Assembly (NCBI GenBank): GCA_033032865.1
Contig: JAWHQI010000019.1
Span: forward strand, 8,412,001-8,476,000
Source: Dactylorhiza incarnata
Taxonomy: Eukaryota; Streptophyta; Magnoliopsida; Asparagales; Orchidaceae
Length of the DNA stretch: 64,000 nucleotides
Direction: 5' to 3'
Shown: in pieces, positions 1 to 10,165 of the stretch
Layout: each line of letters starts with the position of its first letter
Numbering within the stretch: position 1 is the stretch's first letter
The notes under the pieces: model-generated
Seen by the model: only the letters and a program-made list of their open reading frames with translations
The model's database searches: none
Told to the model about the DNA's origin: nothing
Made by a program: the position numbers and the translations under genes

Positions 1-1076
1 GCTTACACCACAATTTCCTCAGAACTTCTCAGATCAAGAGTGATCCTACCTCAGGCACAGCATCCCTACACTCAGGCTCAGCAGCCCTACACTCAGGCTC
101 AGCAGCCCTACACCTCAGGCTCAGCAGCCCTACACCTCAGAGTTATGTAACTCCTACAACTCAGAAATCACACAGATTTCCTACCTCAGACCTATCAAGA
201 AGTCCTACCACTCAAGTTGTCAACACAGCTTGACACACAGGCTCAACAGCCTTTCACTCAAACAACAATGCCTTACAAAGATATAAAAGAGTTTGAGCTA
301 AATACAGAAGACAAAAGGTTTACTTTTAGGTCTTTTGAATCCCTTCTTCAGATCTGAAAAACAGCAGCTTCAGATTTGTATCACCTTGATCTTCTCCTTC
401 AGTAAAGCAGAAGATCAACTTGCCCTTCGTGAGTTTGTACAGGAAGAGCTAACTAATCTCCCTTAGAAGATTTAACTTCAGCTGCAGAGAACAACTTCAA
501 CTGGCTGAAACGTGAATGCTCGATTGCGGCGTGCAGCAAAGACTTTTCAATAGAACAGTTCTTGTTGTTGTGCCCTAGTTTCTTCTTTTATACCTCCAGA
601 AGGCTTCAATGGCTATATCGATCCATCTGACACGGTATGGGGCATATTTGAGTTTCTTTTCTCTTTCAATTGTCGTTTGCGCCAAAAGCAGATCCAGTCA
701 GCACATTTGGATTTGTCTCAGCGGTTGGGCTGACACAGCTTCCAGTCTCAGCGGTTGGGCTGAGACAGCTTCCAGTCTCAGCGGCAGCTCCAGTCCCCTT
801 CTCAGCGGTTGCTCCAGTCTCCTTCTCAGTGGATCCACTGAGACTGCTCCTCGTCTCAGCGGTTCTGACCCATCGTCTCAGCGGTTCTGCTGAGACAGAT
901 CTTCATTTCCTTGTGGATGGTTTCTTCTCATCTAAGGCCATATTTGGCCCTTCCTTTTAAGTTACCTGTGCCTGTATATCCTACACAAGTATAGCTTTGT
1001 TAAATACAATATGTCCTTAGCATTGAGAGTGATGCCTCTTCAAATCAAGGTAATATTGAGGGCAATATACCCAACA
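1..1076 (-). repeat. 3' LTR of element A, left end outside the window
   Basis: It repeats the right LTR of A and ends in cccaaca, directly followed by a polypurine tract. Inside it are a short array of a unit of about 21 bp (cagccctacacctcaggct type, about 55-135), a minus-strand TATA-like site (585-592), and a cluster of ctcagcgg and gctgagacag words (about 712-900) that can pair with each other. The small plus-strand ORFs at 609-960 are by-products of this repeat cluster. Confidence 0.9.
585..592 (-). promoter_or_regulatory. TATA-like box in the A LTR
   Basis: The minus strand reads tataaaag. The same word stands at the equivalent place in the 5' LTR (19311-19318), where it would drive the element. 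No other core promoter element was identified. Confidence 0.5.
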
Positions 1077-1635
1077 ATCTCCCCCTATTTGAAGAAGGCA
1101 GAACATCCCCAATGCTAAGGTCCATTAACAATAAAAATCTTATCACAGAAAAAAATGATCTTATAGAGAAATTATCTGTGAAGCATAGGACCTAACACCC
1201 TAGGCATTTGCACTAGCCCTTTCTCCCCTTTCTCCAGCATTGGTACTGTCCCTATCTCCCCCTTTCTGGTTTCTTCATCCTTAACCTGCTATGGATAGAG
1301 GGACAACATCTATAGATCCCTTTGGATCAACCTATAGGCTAACCTATACAGTCTGAGCATTTGCCAACTTCCCCTCAACCTGAGCAGGGAATTTACTCCC
1401 CCTCAATTGGAGAGCTATTTTCTGTAATAGCTGATCCATTTCAATTTGAACATCTCATTTAAGGTACTGAATACTAAAGATAATAAATATAGAGTACATA
1501 TATCAATAATAACAAACACAATATTATGATCAGAATATGAAATTTCATTTCATTGTAAATGTTCAGTCAGGGAAAAAGAAATTCAACTTATAGTTGTACA
1601 TTCAATCCTTAAAAAAAAATTCAAGGCTGGTTCTT
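1077..1635 (-). promoter_or_regulatory. Repeated polypurine tracts of element A; no gene
   Basis: Copies of ctccccct (agggggag in the element sense) stand at about 1078-1086, 1255-1263 and 1396-1404, with a weaker one near 1221-1230. The first touches the 3' LTR and is the likely plus-strand primer. Several spaced PPT copies upstream of the 3' LTR are described for the genus Sirevirus. No coding potential is seen between the PPTs and the env-position ORF at 1636. Confidence 0.7.
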
Positions 1636-4230
1636 CTAAGATAGACCCTGGGAAGAGCTTTCTCCATCTGTAGACTTTCTTTTCCTAGCTTCAGCAACAG
1701 CCTTGATCTTCTCCTTTACTTTGAAGTACAGAAGTGGCTTGGGAAGATATCTTGTGGGAATCCTTAAAGGAGTTTCCCTTCTTACCATGTTTTCATTGAG
1801 AATCCTTTCCCTTAAACATTCCCTTTCAAGGTGTTTGATCCACTCAGCAGCTGAGTAGACATGGTCAATGTCCTTCATTGGATTGCCATGGCTCACCCAG
1901 GTATTGACAACAATTGTGTCCAACTCCAGGTTGTCATCTTCATGGAGTGGATCCTCTAATCTTTCCATTCTTTTCTGTGCCATATATTCTTCAGCAGTTT
2001 GAATACCCTCTACCCTTCTCCTCTTTGCTCCTCTCTCATCAGTAATCAGATTTGATTGACTTTGGAAGTCAAAGTCTTCAACTCTGCTAGGGTTCAAGAT
2101 TGGCAGATTCAAAGCAATTCTTGTTCCTTGGAGCACCTTTAAGCTTGAGTCCCATTGATTATCAGTGACCTTTCTGTCCATTGTAAGGATATTTTCTTGA
2201 ATAGCACTGGAAGCATTGTTGACCACTTCCACCATTTGCTTCCTGGCTTCTTCTTGATTGGAGAGTATCAGTTTGTGGGAGGACTCCATGTTGTTATACA
2301 GTTGTATGTGAGCTCCTTTCAGCTTAGCATGTAGATTGATAATCTTCTCCTCCCCTTCTTTGCTATGTTCCACTATCTTCTTCTCTATTTCAGAGTGTTG
2401 ATCCAATATGGATTGAGAGAGAGTTTGAAAGGTGTTGTCCACATCATCCAAAATGCATTCATTTGCCTTATCAATGTGGGACTTGACTTGGCTGCTTGAT
2501 GTGTTGACCACTTGTGCCATTCTGGCAACAGCTTTTTCCCAAACATTCTCATTTTTGTAGAGCTGATTCTTTACATATGTGATGTCCTTTATGGAATCCC
2601 CTTGATGGTCTGCAATATTCTTCAGAACTGTGTGCTGGGCAGCAACAGTATTTTTGGCCATTTCAAACCATCTTGTCATCTGCAGAAAGATATGATCTGA
2701 TGCAGTTTTGACATCATTAACCTGGGCATTCAGTTCAGTTCTTACTGCAGCCACTCTTGACTCCATTCTTTGCTCACTGGCCTGGATCTCCTGAGTCAAT
2801 GCAGCTCTTGTTGCATACAATTCATCCCTTATCTGAGCAGAGACATCATGGTCCTTTTCAGTAACAATATCTTTTATAGACAACATCTGACCCTAAATCA
2901 TGGTTTGTATTGAGTTTAACAGGCCAGATGTGTCCAGAATAGCAGCTGGTTTTTCCTGGGTCAAATCCTTTTCAACCAGCTCTTCAGCTCCTCTTTGAGC
3001 ATTAACCCTCTTATTATCAGGGATCTGCTCCCCCTCAGATGGGGCATTAGGTGATACCAATTCCTGTTGATGTTCTCCCCCACTAGCATACCCACCTCCT
3101 CCTTCATAGGCTGGGCTATGCTCCCCCTTACTTGGGGCATCCATAGGAGGAGAATTTTTTCTAAGGTCACCTGAAAAATGATTGATGAGTTAGACACCTA
3201 GACTATACTATTGATAGAAAAGAGAGGCCTAACTGAAATCCTAATTTACCAGGGATAGGTGAATTGGGAATTTCATCTTCAGCTTGAGGAACAGCTGGAT
3301 CAGCATTCATCTGAGTTGTCTCAGGATTGGGCTCAACTCTTCCTTGGGGATCCTCATCTCTTCTTATCCTGGGGACATCTTCATTATCTAGGTTCATTGG
3401 GTTGCTATCAGATCTAAGGTCAGACTAATGAATGTCTTCATTGTCAGACCCATCTCACTTTGAGGATGAATCTGATTTCTGCTGGGTTAACTCTTTCTTC
3501 TTTTCCTTTGCCACAGATGGCTGGCTCATAGGGAGCACTCTGGAGAATCTATCTAGAGTCTTAATGTCCATTCTTTTGAGATAATGGAGATTTGACCCCT
3601 TGGAGTTTCAAAGGTCTCTGAATGACTATTCTGTAGGTACAGAGATAGTATTCTTCCCATATTGGGGGCTAGTAGAGATTCCTTTATCCTTTGAAAAATA
3701 ACTTCTCCCCATGAGGTTCTCTTGGATAGAATTATCCTAGTCATTAGTTCAAGCATGAACTGTGAGAAAGTGTCATGTGAACCAAGCTTGCATAGGATGG
3801 CTTTGCCCACTATATCAGACAACAACTTCCCTTGTTGATTGAAGAACTTCCTCCTTAGACAGCTGGTTTTAGTATCACTGTATCATGTCCACTTTAGGGC
3901 AGTCTGCTTATCCTTTTCAGATATCTCCTCCTCTTCTGATTTACTGCAGGGAGTTAATTTCAGCCCCTTCTCCAACCTTTTAGCTTTGATCTTTATCTTC
4001 TCACTTCCTATCTTGGACTTCAGGATGGTTTTGGAAGGAGATAATTTGACATTGTTGAACCATTCCAGAACTTCAGTTCTGAGAATGCAGCAGGGTTCAG
4101 ATAGCATGTGCTCCAGACCTTGAGCTTCCATTAGATGAATCACGTGACGTATTTCTTCTGAGGCATAAGAGAATCCATCTCTTACGATTTCATAGCCCTC
4201 CAGGAGATCTTTTGAGCTTTTTGGCGCCAT
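1636..4230 (-). pseudogene. Env-position ORF of element A, coiled-coil protein, broken
   Basis: A separate reading frame lies between RNase H and the 3' LTR, where Sireviruses such as SIRE1 carry an envelope-like gene. Starting at 4230 it covers about 865 codons, with stops near 3883, 3553 and 2890 and a stretch at 3203-3397 open only in another frame. The N-terminal part (4230-3883) is a charged alpha-helical segment that I cannot assign to a family. The middle (3397-2893) is rich in P, E, G and N. The last 416 residues (2886-1636) are long amphipathic helices typical of a coiled coil, followed by a basic cluster (KRRR) and a basic tail (RKRK). I see no signal peptide and no clear membrane segment, so an envelope role rests on position only. 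The stop near 2890 is an isolated TAG inside a frame open on both sides. A role in virion structure or nuclear targeting is equally possible. Confidence 0.6.
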
Positions 4231-4781
4231 GGAAGCAGAAAATCGAGGCGCTGAGACGGGAGAGTAGATGAATCATCTCAGTGGCTAAGGGTTTGCCTTT
4301 GTGGTGTGTTTTAAGTTACAGTGTATCTATTTATAGAATTTCTGTTTCGTTTTTATTAACCCTAGGCTTTTAGACTTAATTACCTTATTGTGTTTAGGAG
4401 TTTTTGGGTTAATTATCCGATTTCATATTGAACATACCCCGTCTCAGCGGTTCAGCTGAGATAGAGACCTAGGCCGCTGGGATAGTGAACTGTCAACCGC
4501 TGGGACAGTTTGCTCATCTCAGCGGTTCCGCTGGGACAGGGAACTGTCAACCGCTGGGACAGTTTGCTCGTCTCAGCGGTTCAGCTGGGATTTTTCTCAA
4601 CTGATTCAGCTGAACATACTTCTGCATTTTAGCTGATCATAGGGTTTAGACCTAATGTAGATATTTTGGCTGAAGAAATGTCCTAGTCATGTCACTAAGT
4701 TGTAATGTATAATAATGTAAAGTTTTATAATTTACAATTCAGAATCAACAATAGTGACAGCTACTACTCATACATTTAGGA
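4231..4781. repeat. Spacer between pol and the env-position ORF, with an internal copy of the LTR motif array
   Basis: No gene. From about 4438 to 4595 it holds alternating ctcagcggttc and aaccgctgggacag words, which are reverse complements of each other and match the motif cluster in the LTR of the same element (about 712-900). The rest is AT-rich and shows nothing further. Confidence 0.6.
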
Positions 4782-6211
4782 CTATTCCATACTAAGCATA
4801 CCAAGATCAATTTTGAAGGTATTGAATTTAGATTCATCCAGTGGCTTTGTAAAGATATCAGCTACTTGTTTGTCAGTGGGGACAAATTCAAGACAGATAT
4901 CTTTACATTCTACATGTTCTCTAATAAAATGATATCTAATCTCTATATGCTTAGTCCTGCTATGAAAGACAGGATTTTTAGCAATAGAGATTTCACTGGA
5001 TGAATCACAATACAAAGGAGATTCCCTTACCTTGAGGTTGTAATCCTCCAATTGATGCTGTGTCCAAAGGAGTTGTGCACAGCAGCTACCTGCAGCAATG
5101 TATTCAGACTCAGCTGTGGATATTGCCACACTGGTTTGTTTCTTGCTGTTCCATGATATCAATCTTCTCCCTAGGAATTGACAAGTACCACTTGTACTCT
5201 TCCTGTCTTCTTTGCAACCTGCAAAATCTGCATCTGAAAAGCCTGTTAGTTCAAAGTCATTGTTCTTAGGGTACCACAGGCCAAGATGCAACCTGCCCTT
5301 AAGGTATCTCAAAATACTCTTCACAGAGGTGTAGTGAGATTCCTTAGGACAGGCTTGATACCTAGCACAAACACATGTAGAATACATAATGTCTGGCCTA
5401 CTAGCAGTCAAGTACAATAGGGATCCAATGATGCATCTGTACATGGACTCATCAAAGGCCTTTCCCTTTTCATCCTTGTCTAAGGATACATTAGACCCCA
5501 TTGGTGTTCTCATGGTGGAGGCTGATTCCATCCCAAATTTCTTGATGAGCTCCTTAGTGTACTTGGTCTGGGAGATGAAAATTCCATCATCAGACTGTTT
5601 CACTTGGAGACCAAGGAAATATTTGAGCTCACCCATACTGCTCATTTCAAACTCCCCCTGCATTAGATTGGCAAAACTCTTGCAGAAGTTGTCATCAGTA
5701 GACCCAAAGATTATGTCATCAACATAAATTTTGACTAAGAGACACTTGCCCCTTGTTTCCCTAAGAAATAATGTGCTATCAATCTTCCCCTCATGAACTT
5801 GTTCTTGAGGAGAAAGTTGGACAAAGTCTCATACCAAGCTCTTGGAGCTTGCTTGAGACCATATAATGCTTTCCTAAGAAGATAAACATGAGAAGTTAGG
5901 GTTGGATGCACAAAACCTGAAGGCTGTTCAACATATACCTCTTCCTTCAAGTCTCCATTAAGGAAGGCTGATTTGACATCCATTTGGTAAACTTTGAACC
6001 CCTTGTGGGCAGCATAGGCAAGAAATAGCCTAATTGCTTCCAACCTTGCAACTGGTGCAAAGGTTTGATCAAAGTCTATACCTTCCTCTTGCCTGTATCC
6101 TTTGGCTACTAATCTGGCCTTGTTCTTGATCATTGTACCATTCTCATCAAGCTTGTTCCTGTATACCCATTTGGAACTAATCACATTGTGTCCCCGAGGT
6201 CTTGGCACCAA
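4782..6211 (-). pseudogene. Reverse transcriptase and RNase H of element A, frameshifted
   Basis: Copies element RNA into DNA inside the particle and removes the RNA template. The frame at 6211-5735 carries the copia RT core: [24 protein letters not shown], the first catalytic Asp in [11 protein letters not shown], and [14 protein letters not shown] frameshift near 5770 moves the rest, including YVDD (just upstream of 5663), into the frame that continues from 5663 to 4782. That part holds the RT thumb and RNase H with catalytic residues in FSDADFAG, STAESEYIAA and YCDSSSEIS, then the conserved end RTKHIEIRYHFIRE and ADIFTKPL. It stops at a TAG, with a TAA two codons on. A stop near 6215 separates it from integrase, which lies in the same frame. 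Confidence 0.85.
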
Positions 6212-6223
6212 CTTCCATACTTT

Positions 6224-7636
6224 TCATCTCTTGAATTGTAGGAGCTCTTCTTGCATGGCTTCAATCCAGAAGGTGTCTTGATTGGCCTCTTCAAACTTCT
6301 TGGGCTCCATTTGAGAAAGGAAGCTCAAGAATAGTGCTTCATTATGAGCTCTGCTTCTTGTCAATATACCTTGGGTATGATCTCCAATTATTAGATCCCT
6401 TGGATGATCTCTCAGGTGCCTTGCAGCAGCTGGAAGAGGGTCCTCTGGAGGCTGTGGCTGTTCCACTGGTTCAGTTGTGCCTTCACCCTCTTGTACCTCT
6501 TCTTCTTCAGGATTTGTAGCAGCTGCTTGTGTTTTGATGCTGCTGGGCTTGTCATGGACAGTCAGCTCATGCATCCCTTCTTCATTTCCTGTCAAAATAG
6601 AAGAACTAGACCATTCTTTGTAGAGAAGGCTGGTCTCATCAAACACAACATGCATAGATTCTTCTACAACATGGGTTTTCTTGTTATAAACTCTATAAGC
6701 TCTACTATGTGAGCTATGCCGAACAAGAACCTCCACATTGCATTTTTCTGCAAACTTTGTTAATTGAGATTTTCCATTATTTAGAATGTAGCATTTGCAA
6801 CCAAAGATTCTAAAGTAAGAAATTGTAGGTTGTTTGCCTTTCAGAATCTCATAAGGGGTTTTCCCAAGGATCTTATTGATGGAGGCTCTACTGAGAACAT
6901 AACAGGCTGTATTGACTGCCTCAGCCCAGAAGTATTCTGGGAGTGAGGAGTCACTAAGCAATGTTCTCCCAGCTTCTATCAAGGTCCTTATCCTTCTCTC
7001 AGCCACACCATTTTGCTGTGGAGTTCTTGGGGAGGAGAACTCTTGGGTGATACCAAATTCTTGACAAAATTTTGTCATGGCTTCAGATTGAAATTCTGTG
7101 CCATGGTCAGTTCTTGTCCTGACCACAGTGCATAGAAGATCATTCTGAATAGGCTTGACATAATTTATAAAGACATGTAAGGTATCTGACTTCTTCTTAA
7201 GGAAGAATACCCATGTATACTTTGAATGATCATCTACAATTACCAAGGTATACAACTTCTCACCTAGGCTCTGAATTGGCAAAGGACCAAACAAGTCCAT
7301 GTGCAATAGGTATAAACTCCTTTCAGTATCCTTGGAGCCAATACTTTTAAAGGTGGTCCTAGTTTGCTTACCCATTTGGCAAGCATGACAGGGACCACTT
7401 TTAACACATTTTAGTTTAGGACTATTTCTAACAAGGTTTTTAGAAAATAATCTATACATTGTCTTATAGTTAATGTGGGCAAGTCTCTTGTGCCATTGGA
7501 CACAAAGTGACTCACTTTCATTAGCTACAAGACACACAGAAGAGATAGAATGAATGCAAATGAAGTCTAAGCAATAAACATTTCCACTCCTAGTGCCTGA
7601 GAGAATGGTCTCCAAGTCATTAGACTTTTTAATCAA
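6224..7636 (-). pseudogene. Integrase of element A
   Basis: Inserts the DNA copy into the host chromosome. This is a 470-codon open stretch. The N-terminal zinc-binding motif is intact: HKRLAH, then CHAC in a Q-M-G-K-Q context. The catalytic triad is visible: Asp in HMDLFGP, Asp in RTDHGTEF, and Glu in PQQNGVAERR. After the core come the copia IFGCKCY motif and an acidic, proline-rich linker leading into RT. Protease upstream is in another frame (break near 7636), and a nonsense codon at about 6222 cuts it from RT. All key residues remain, so breakage seems confined to the frame. Confidence 0.87.
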
Positions 7637-7932
7637 GCATTGTCATTGTGGAATTCAATGACATAGCCTAAGTCACATAGTTGGCTTATGCTTACAAGGT
7701 TGTGTTGCAACCCTTCAACATAAGCTACCCTTGTGATTGAAACTATGCCATTTGACATCATACCATATCCTTTGGTGACTCCCTTTTCAGATCCACCAAA
7801 GATAACTTTGGGTCCATTCTTCACTAGATGGTAATCCTTTAGAAGATCCTTAGTTCCTGTCATGTGCCTTGAGCACCCACTGTCCAAGTACCATATTTGG
7901 TTGAGACTGGTACTTGAACTACCATGCAACAT
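7633..7932 (-). pseudogene. Aspartic protease of element A
   Basis: Cleaves the Gag-Pol polyprotein. It shows the copia protease active site in WYLDSGCSRHMTG, followed by VIFGG and SISQLCDLGY, which precede the integrase domain. The active-site Asp is kept. Its frame differs from both the gag end (7938) and the integrase (7636), so at least two frame changes flank it. The gag frame stops with TAA at 7938-7940, right after a WGPKVQ motif. The change from gag to protease may be decay, or a trace of the regulated gag-pol boundary. Confidence 0.75.
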
Positions 7933-7937
7933 AGAAT

Positions 7938-8892
7938 TTACTGTACCTTAGGACCCCAACTGATTTTGGGTCCTAGGTTCTGGTTAACACCATAAGGCAT
8001 ATTCCTAGAAAGGGCTGGATTGGCTTGAGGCTCAATCTTTGCCTTTGGCACATTGGGGTTGTGCCAACAATCAATTGCAAAGTGTCCCACTTTGACACAG
8101 CACCAACACTCATATATATTATATCTCATCTTCTGAACAGTCCTAGAAGATGAAGCTTCTTGTTTCTGTTCAGTAGGGGATGCAGCTGCTGTTTTCTTTT
8201 TCTTATCAGTAAAGGCATGGCTTTTTACGTTCCTATAATCAGTCAAGGCAGCCTGTTTTTGTTTGACATCAACAACCTTTAGCTTGGCAGCTAAACATGT
8301 GTGGATGGCAGCAGAAACTGGGCTTTTTGGCTTGGTTGTAGGACATTCAACAGTCATGGACTTTGCTGAACAATGTTTAGAATTGACAGCCTTAGTTATC
8401 TTGAGTGAAGGGGCTGAGGTTCCAAAAACAAAGGGTCCATGGTGGGCCATTTGAATTTCCTCATGCAGAGCCTTGAAGGCACTCAAGCCTAACTCCTTTC
8501 TATTTCCATAGCTGTGAGCATTCTTGCTCAAGTTATAGGAACTTCCATTTAATAAGTGACCATGAATACTTTCTTGATCATACTTGTTTGAGGGCATCAA
8601 GACCTTCACAAAGGAGGTCTTAGATTCTTTTGAGTCCTTGACCTTTCCCTTAGTGTTGCTAGTAGCTGCCTCCTTGTTGAAACCAACACCTCTCATGTCA
8701 TGGGAGTTGAAGGTGTCAATAATAGGCAGCACTGTCTTGGGCTTGGAGAAACTAGCCACTAGCATCCTCTCCTTGATGAGCTTTTCTTCAAGATCCTTAA
8801 TGATCTTCTTCTTGTGGCTTATGGTGCCCACATGGATGATTGACATTCCCCTTAGCTTGACAATCTCCTTGCTCATTAGAGCTAGCTGGGTA
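7938..8892 (-). pseudogene. C-terminal half of gag of element A, cut by element K
   Basis: Continuation of the gag interrupted at 8888-15609. It opens with the linker MSKEIVKLRGMSII, also present in element I, contains Lys/Ser-rich low-complexity sequence, and has a second zinc knuckle CWCCVKVGHFAIDC (CX2CX4HX4C intact). It ends with GPKISWGPKVQ and a TAA. When the insert and one TSD copy are ignored, the frame runs on from the part right of K, so the interruption is a clean insertion. Confidence 0.8.
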
Positions 8893-10165
8893 TGTGAAAT
8901 TTTTCGAATCTTTATGGAGTGAGCAGGAGCTAGTCAACTTAGAGATACTAGCCAAAACAACCAGATACAAATGGAGGCAAACAACTGATCATTATTGATA
9001 GCAGAACTTCAATTACAAGGCAAGGCATGCTTGGCGAGACATGATTTCGCCAGCACAAAACACCAAAGGAAAACATACAATGTTGAAGATAACTTGAGAC
9101 CGCGCGGTCTCCCTTGCGACCTCAGCAACCCGCCATACCGCAACCCGCTGCCGACCTCAGAACAACACCATCCCACTGACCTGATCGCACCATTCCTTTC
9201 CGAACTCCTGATCCTCCCGAACTCCAGCACCACAACTCCAAGCCACAGACCGCCCAAACACTCTCAGAGGAAGAGGTGATCGTTGCTGCCCGCACTATCC
9301 GCAGAAGCTGCACAAGAAGTTCAATCAGTAGACCGCCCGTTCAGACTATTAGAGACCGCAGGAAAGAAGGGAATTCAGCTTACACTTGGTGTGTCTACAT
9401 TGCTGCTACATTGGCTCCTATTTATAGGCGTGGGACCTGATCCAGTCACCACCCTATGAGATAGGATCACCACTCTCCAGATCGCGCGACCAGACCGGTC
9501 AACCCGTGCGATCAGCAACAGTACTGCTTCATTTTGGTGAACTCGCCAGCTTCAACATCGACCATGAGAGACCGCCACTCTCACAGCAGATCGCGACTCC
9601 AAGAGAGAATGCCTAACCACCCGAAGCTGTTCACCTCCTATGTTCGCCAGAGACCACGAACACAGCCAGTTCGCCAACAACCCGCGAACTCCTGCCCGTA
9701 TGCCGGTCTCCTCCTGAGACCGCGAACAGCGATCAGCTCGCATACCAGCCTCCTCCTGAGACCGCGAACTGAGACCATGCGACTAAGACCCTTAGTCCGC
9801 GACTACCACCAGAAAGCCCGGTCAGCTACCAGACCGCATTCTAGAGAAAACCTGGATCAAGCTGTGCGGTCACACCAGACCGCCACAGCCTTGAAAAGGA
9901 CAGCACGCCACGCGGACACGCACAGATCGCACACACCTGAAGACGAACAACCCGCCACGCGGCTAGAGACAAACTGCGCGGCCTCCACCTTCAGCTGCCT
10001 TGGACCAGATACCAACGATCAAGCCAGGAGACCGCAGCTAGGCTAAGACAAGCCAGACCGCAGAGGCAGACCGCCAGGTCGTGCAGTCACACCAGACCGC
10101 CCGACCTCCTCCCAGACCGCCCAGGTCCAAAGGCCCTCCAAACTTCCACTTCAACAATTTCAACA
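8893..10165 (-). repeat. 3' LTR of element K
   Basis: Begins tgtgaaattt and ends atttcaaca (TG..CA). It carries dozens of agaccgc and gcggtc words, including a perfect 16-bp palindrome gagaccgcgcggtctc at 9096-9111, and a minus-strand TATA-type site cctataaatagg at 9417-9428. The plus-strand ORFs of 9534-10046 and nearby are artefacts of this GC-rich repeat. Confidence 0.95.

Noticed and set aside
4782..4784. Stop-codon suppression between pol and env as described for SIRE1
   Set aside because: The pol stop is TAG followed two codons later by TAA and lacks the known readthrough context; the env-position ORF starts some 550 bp downstream.
9534..10046. 170-codon plus-strand ORF, with a similar one at 14976-15401
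   Set aside because: It lies wholly in the K LTR, is made of repeated gaccgc-derived codons, and is opposite to the element's transcription.
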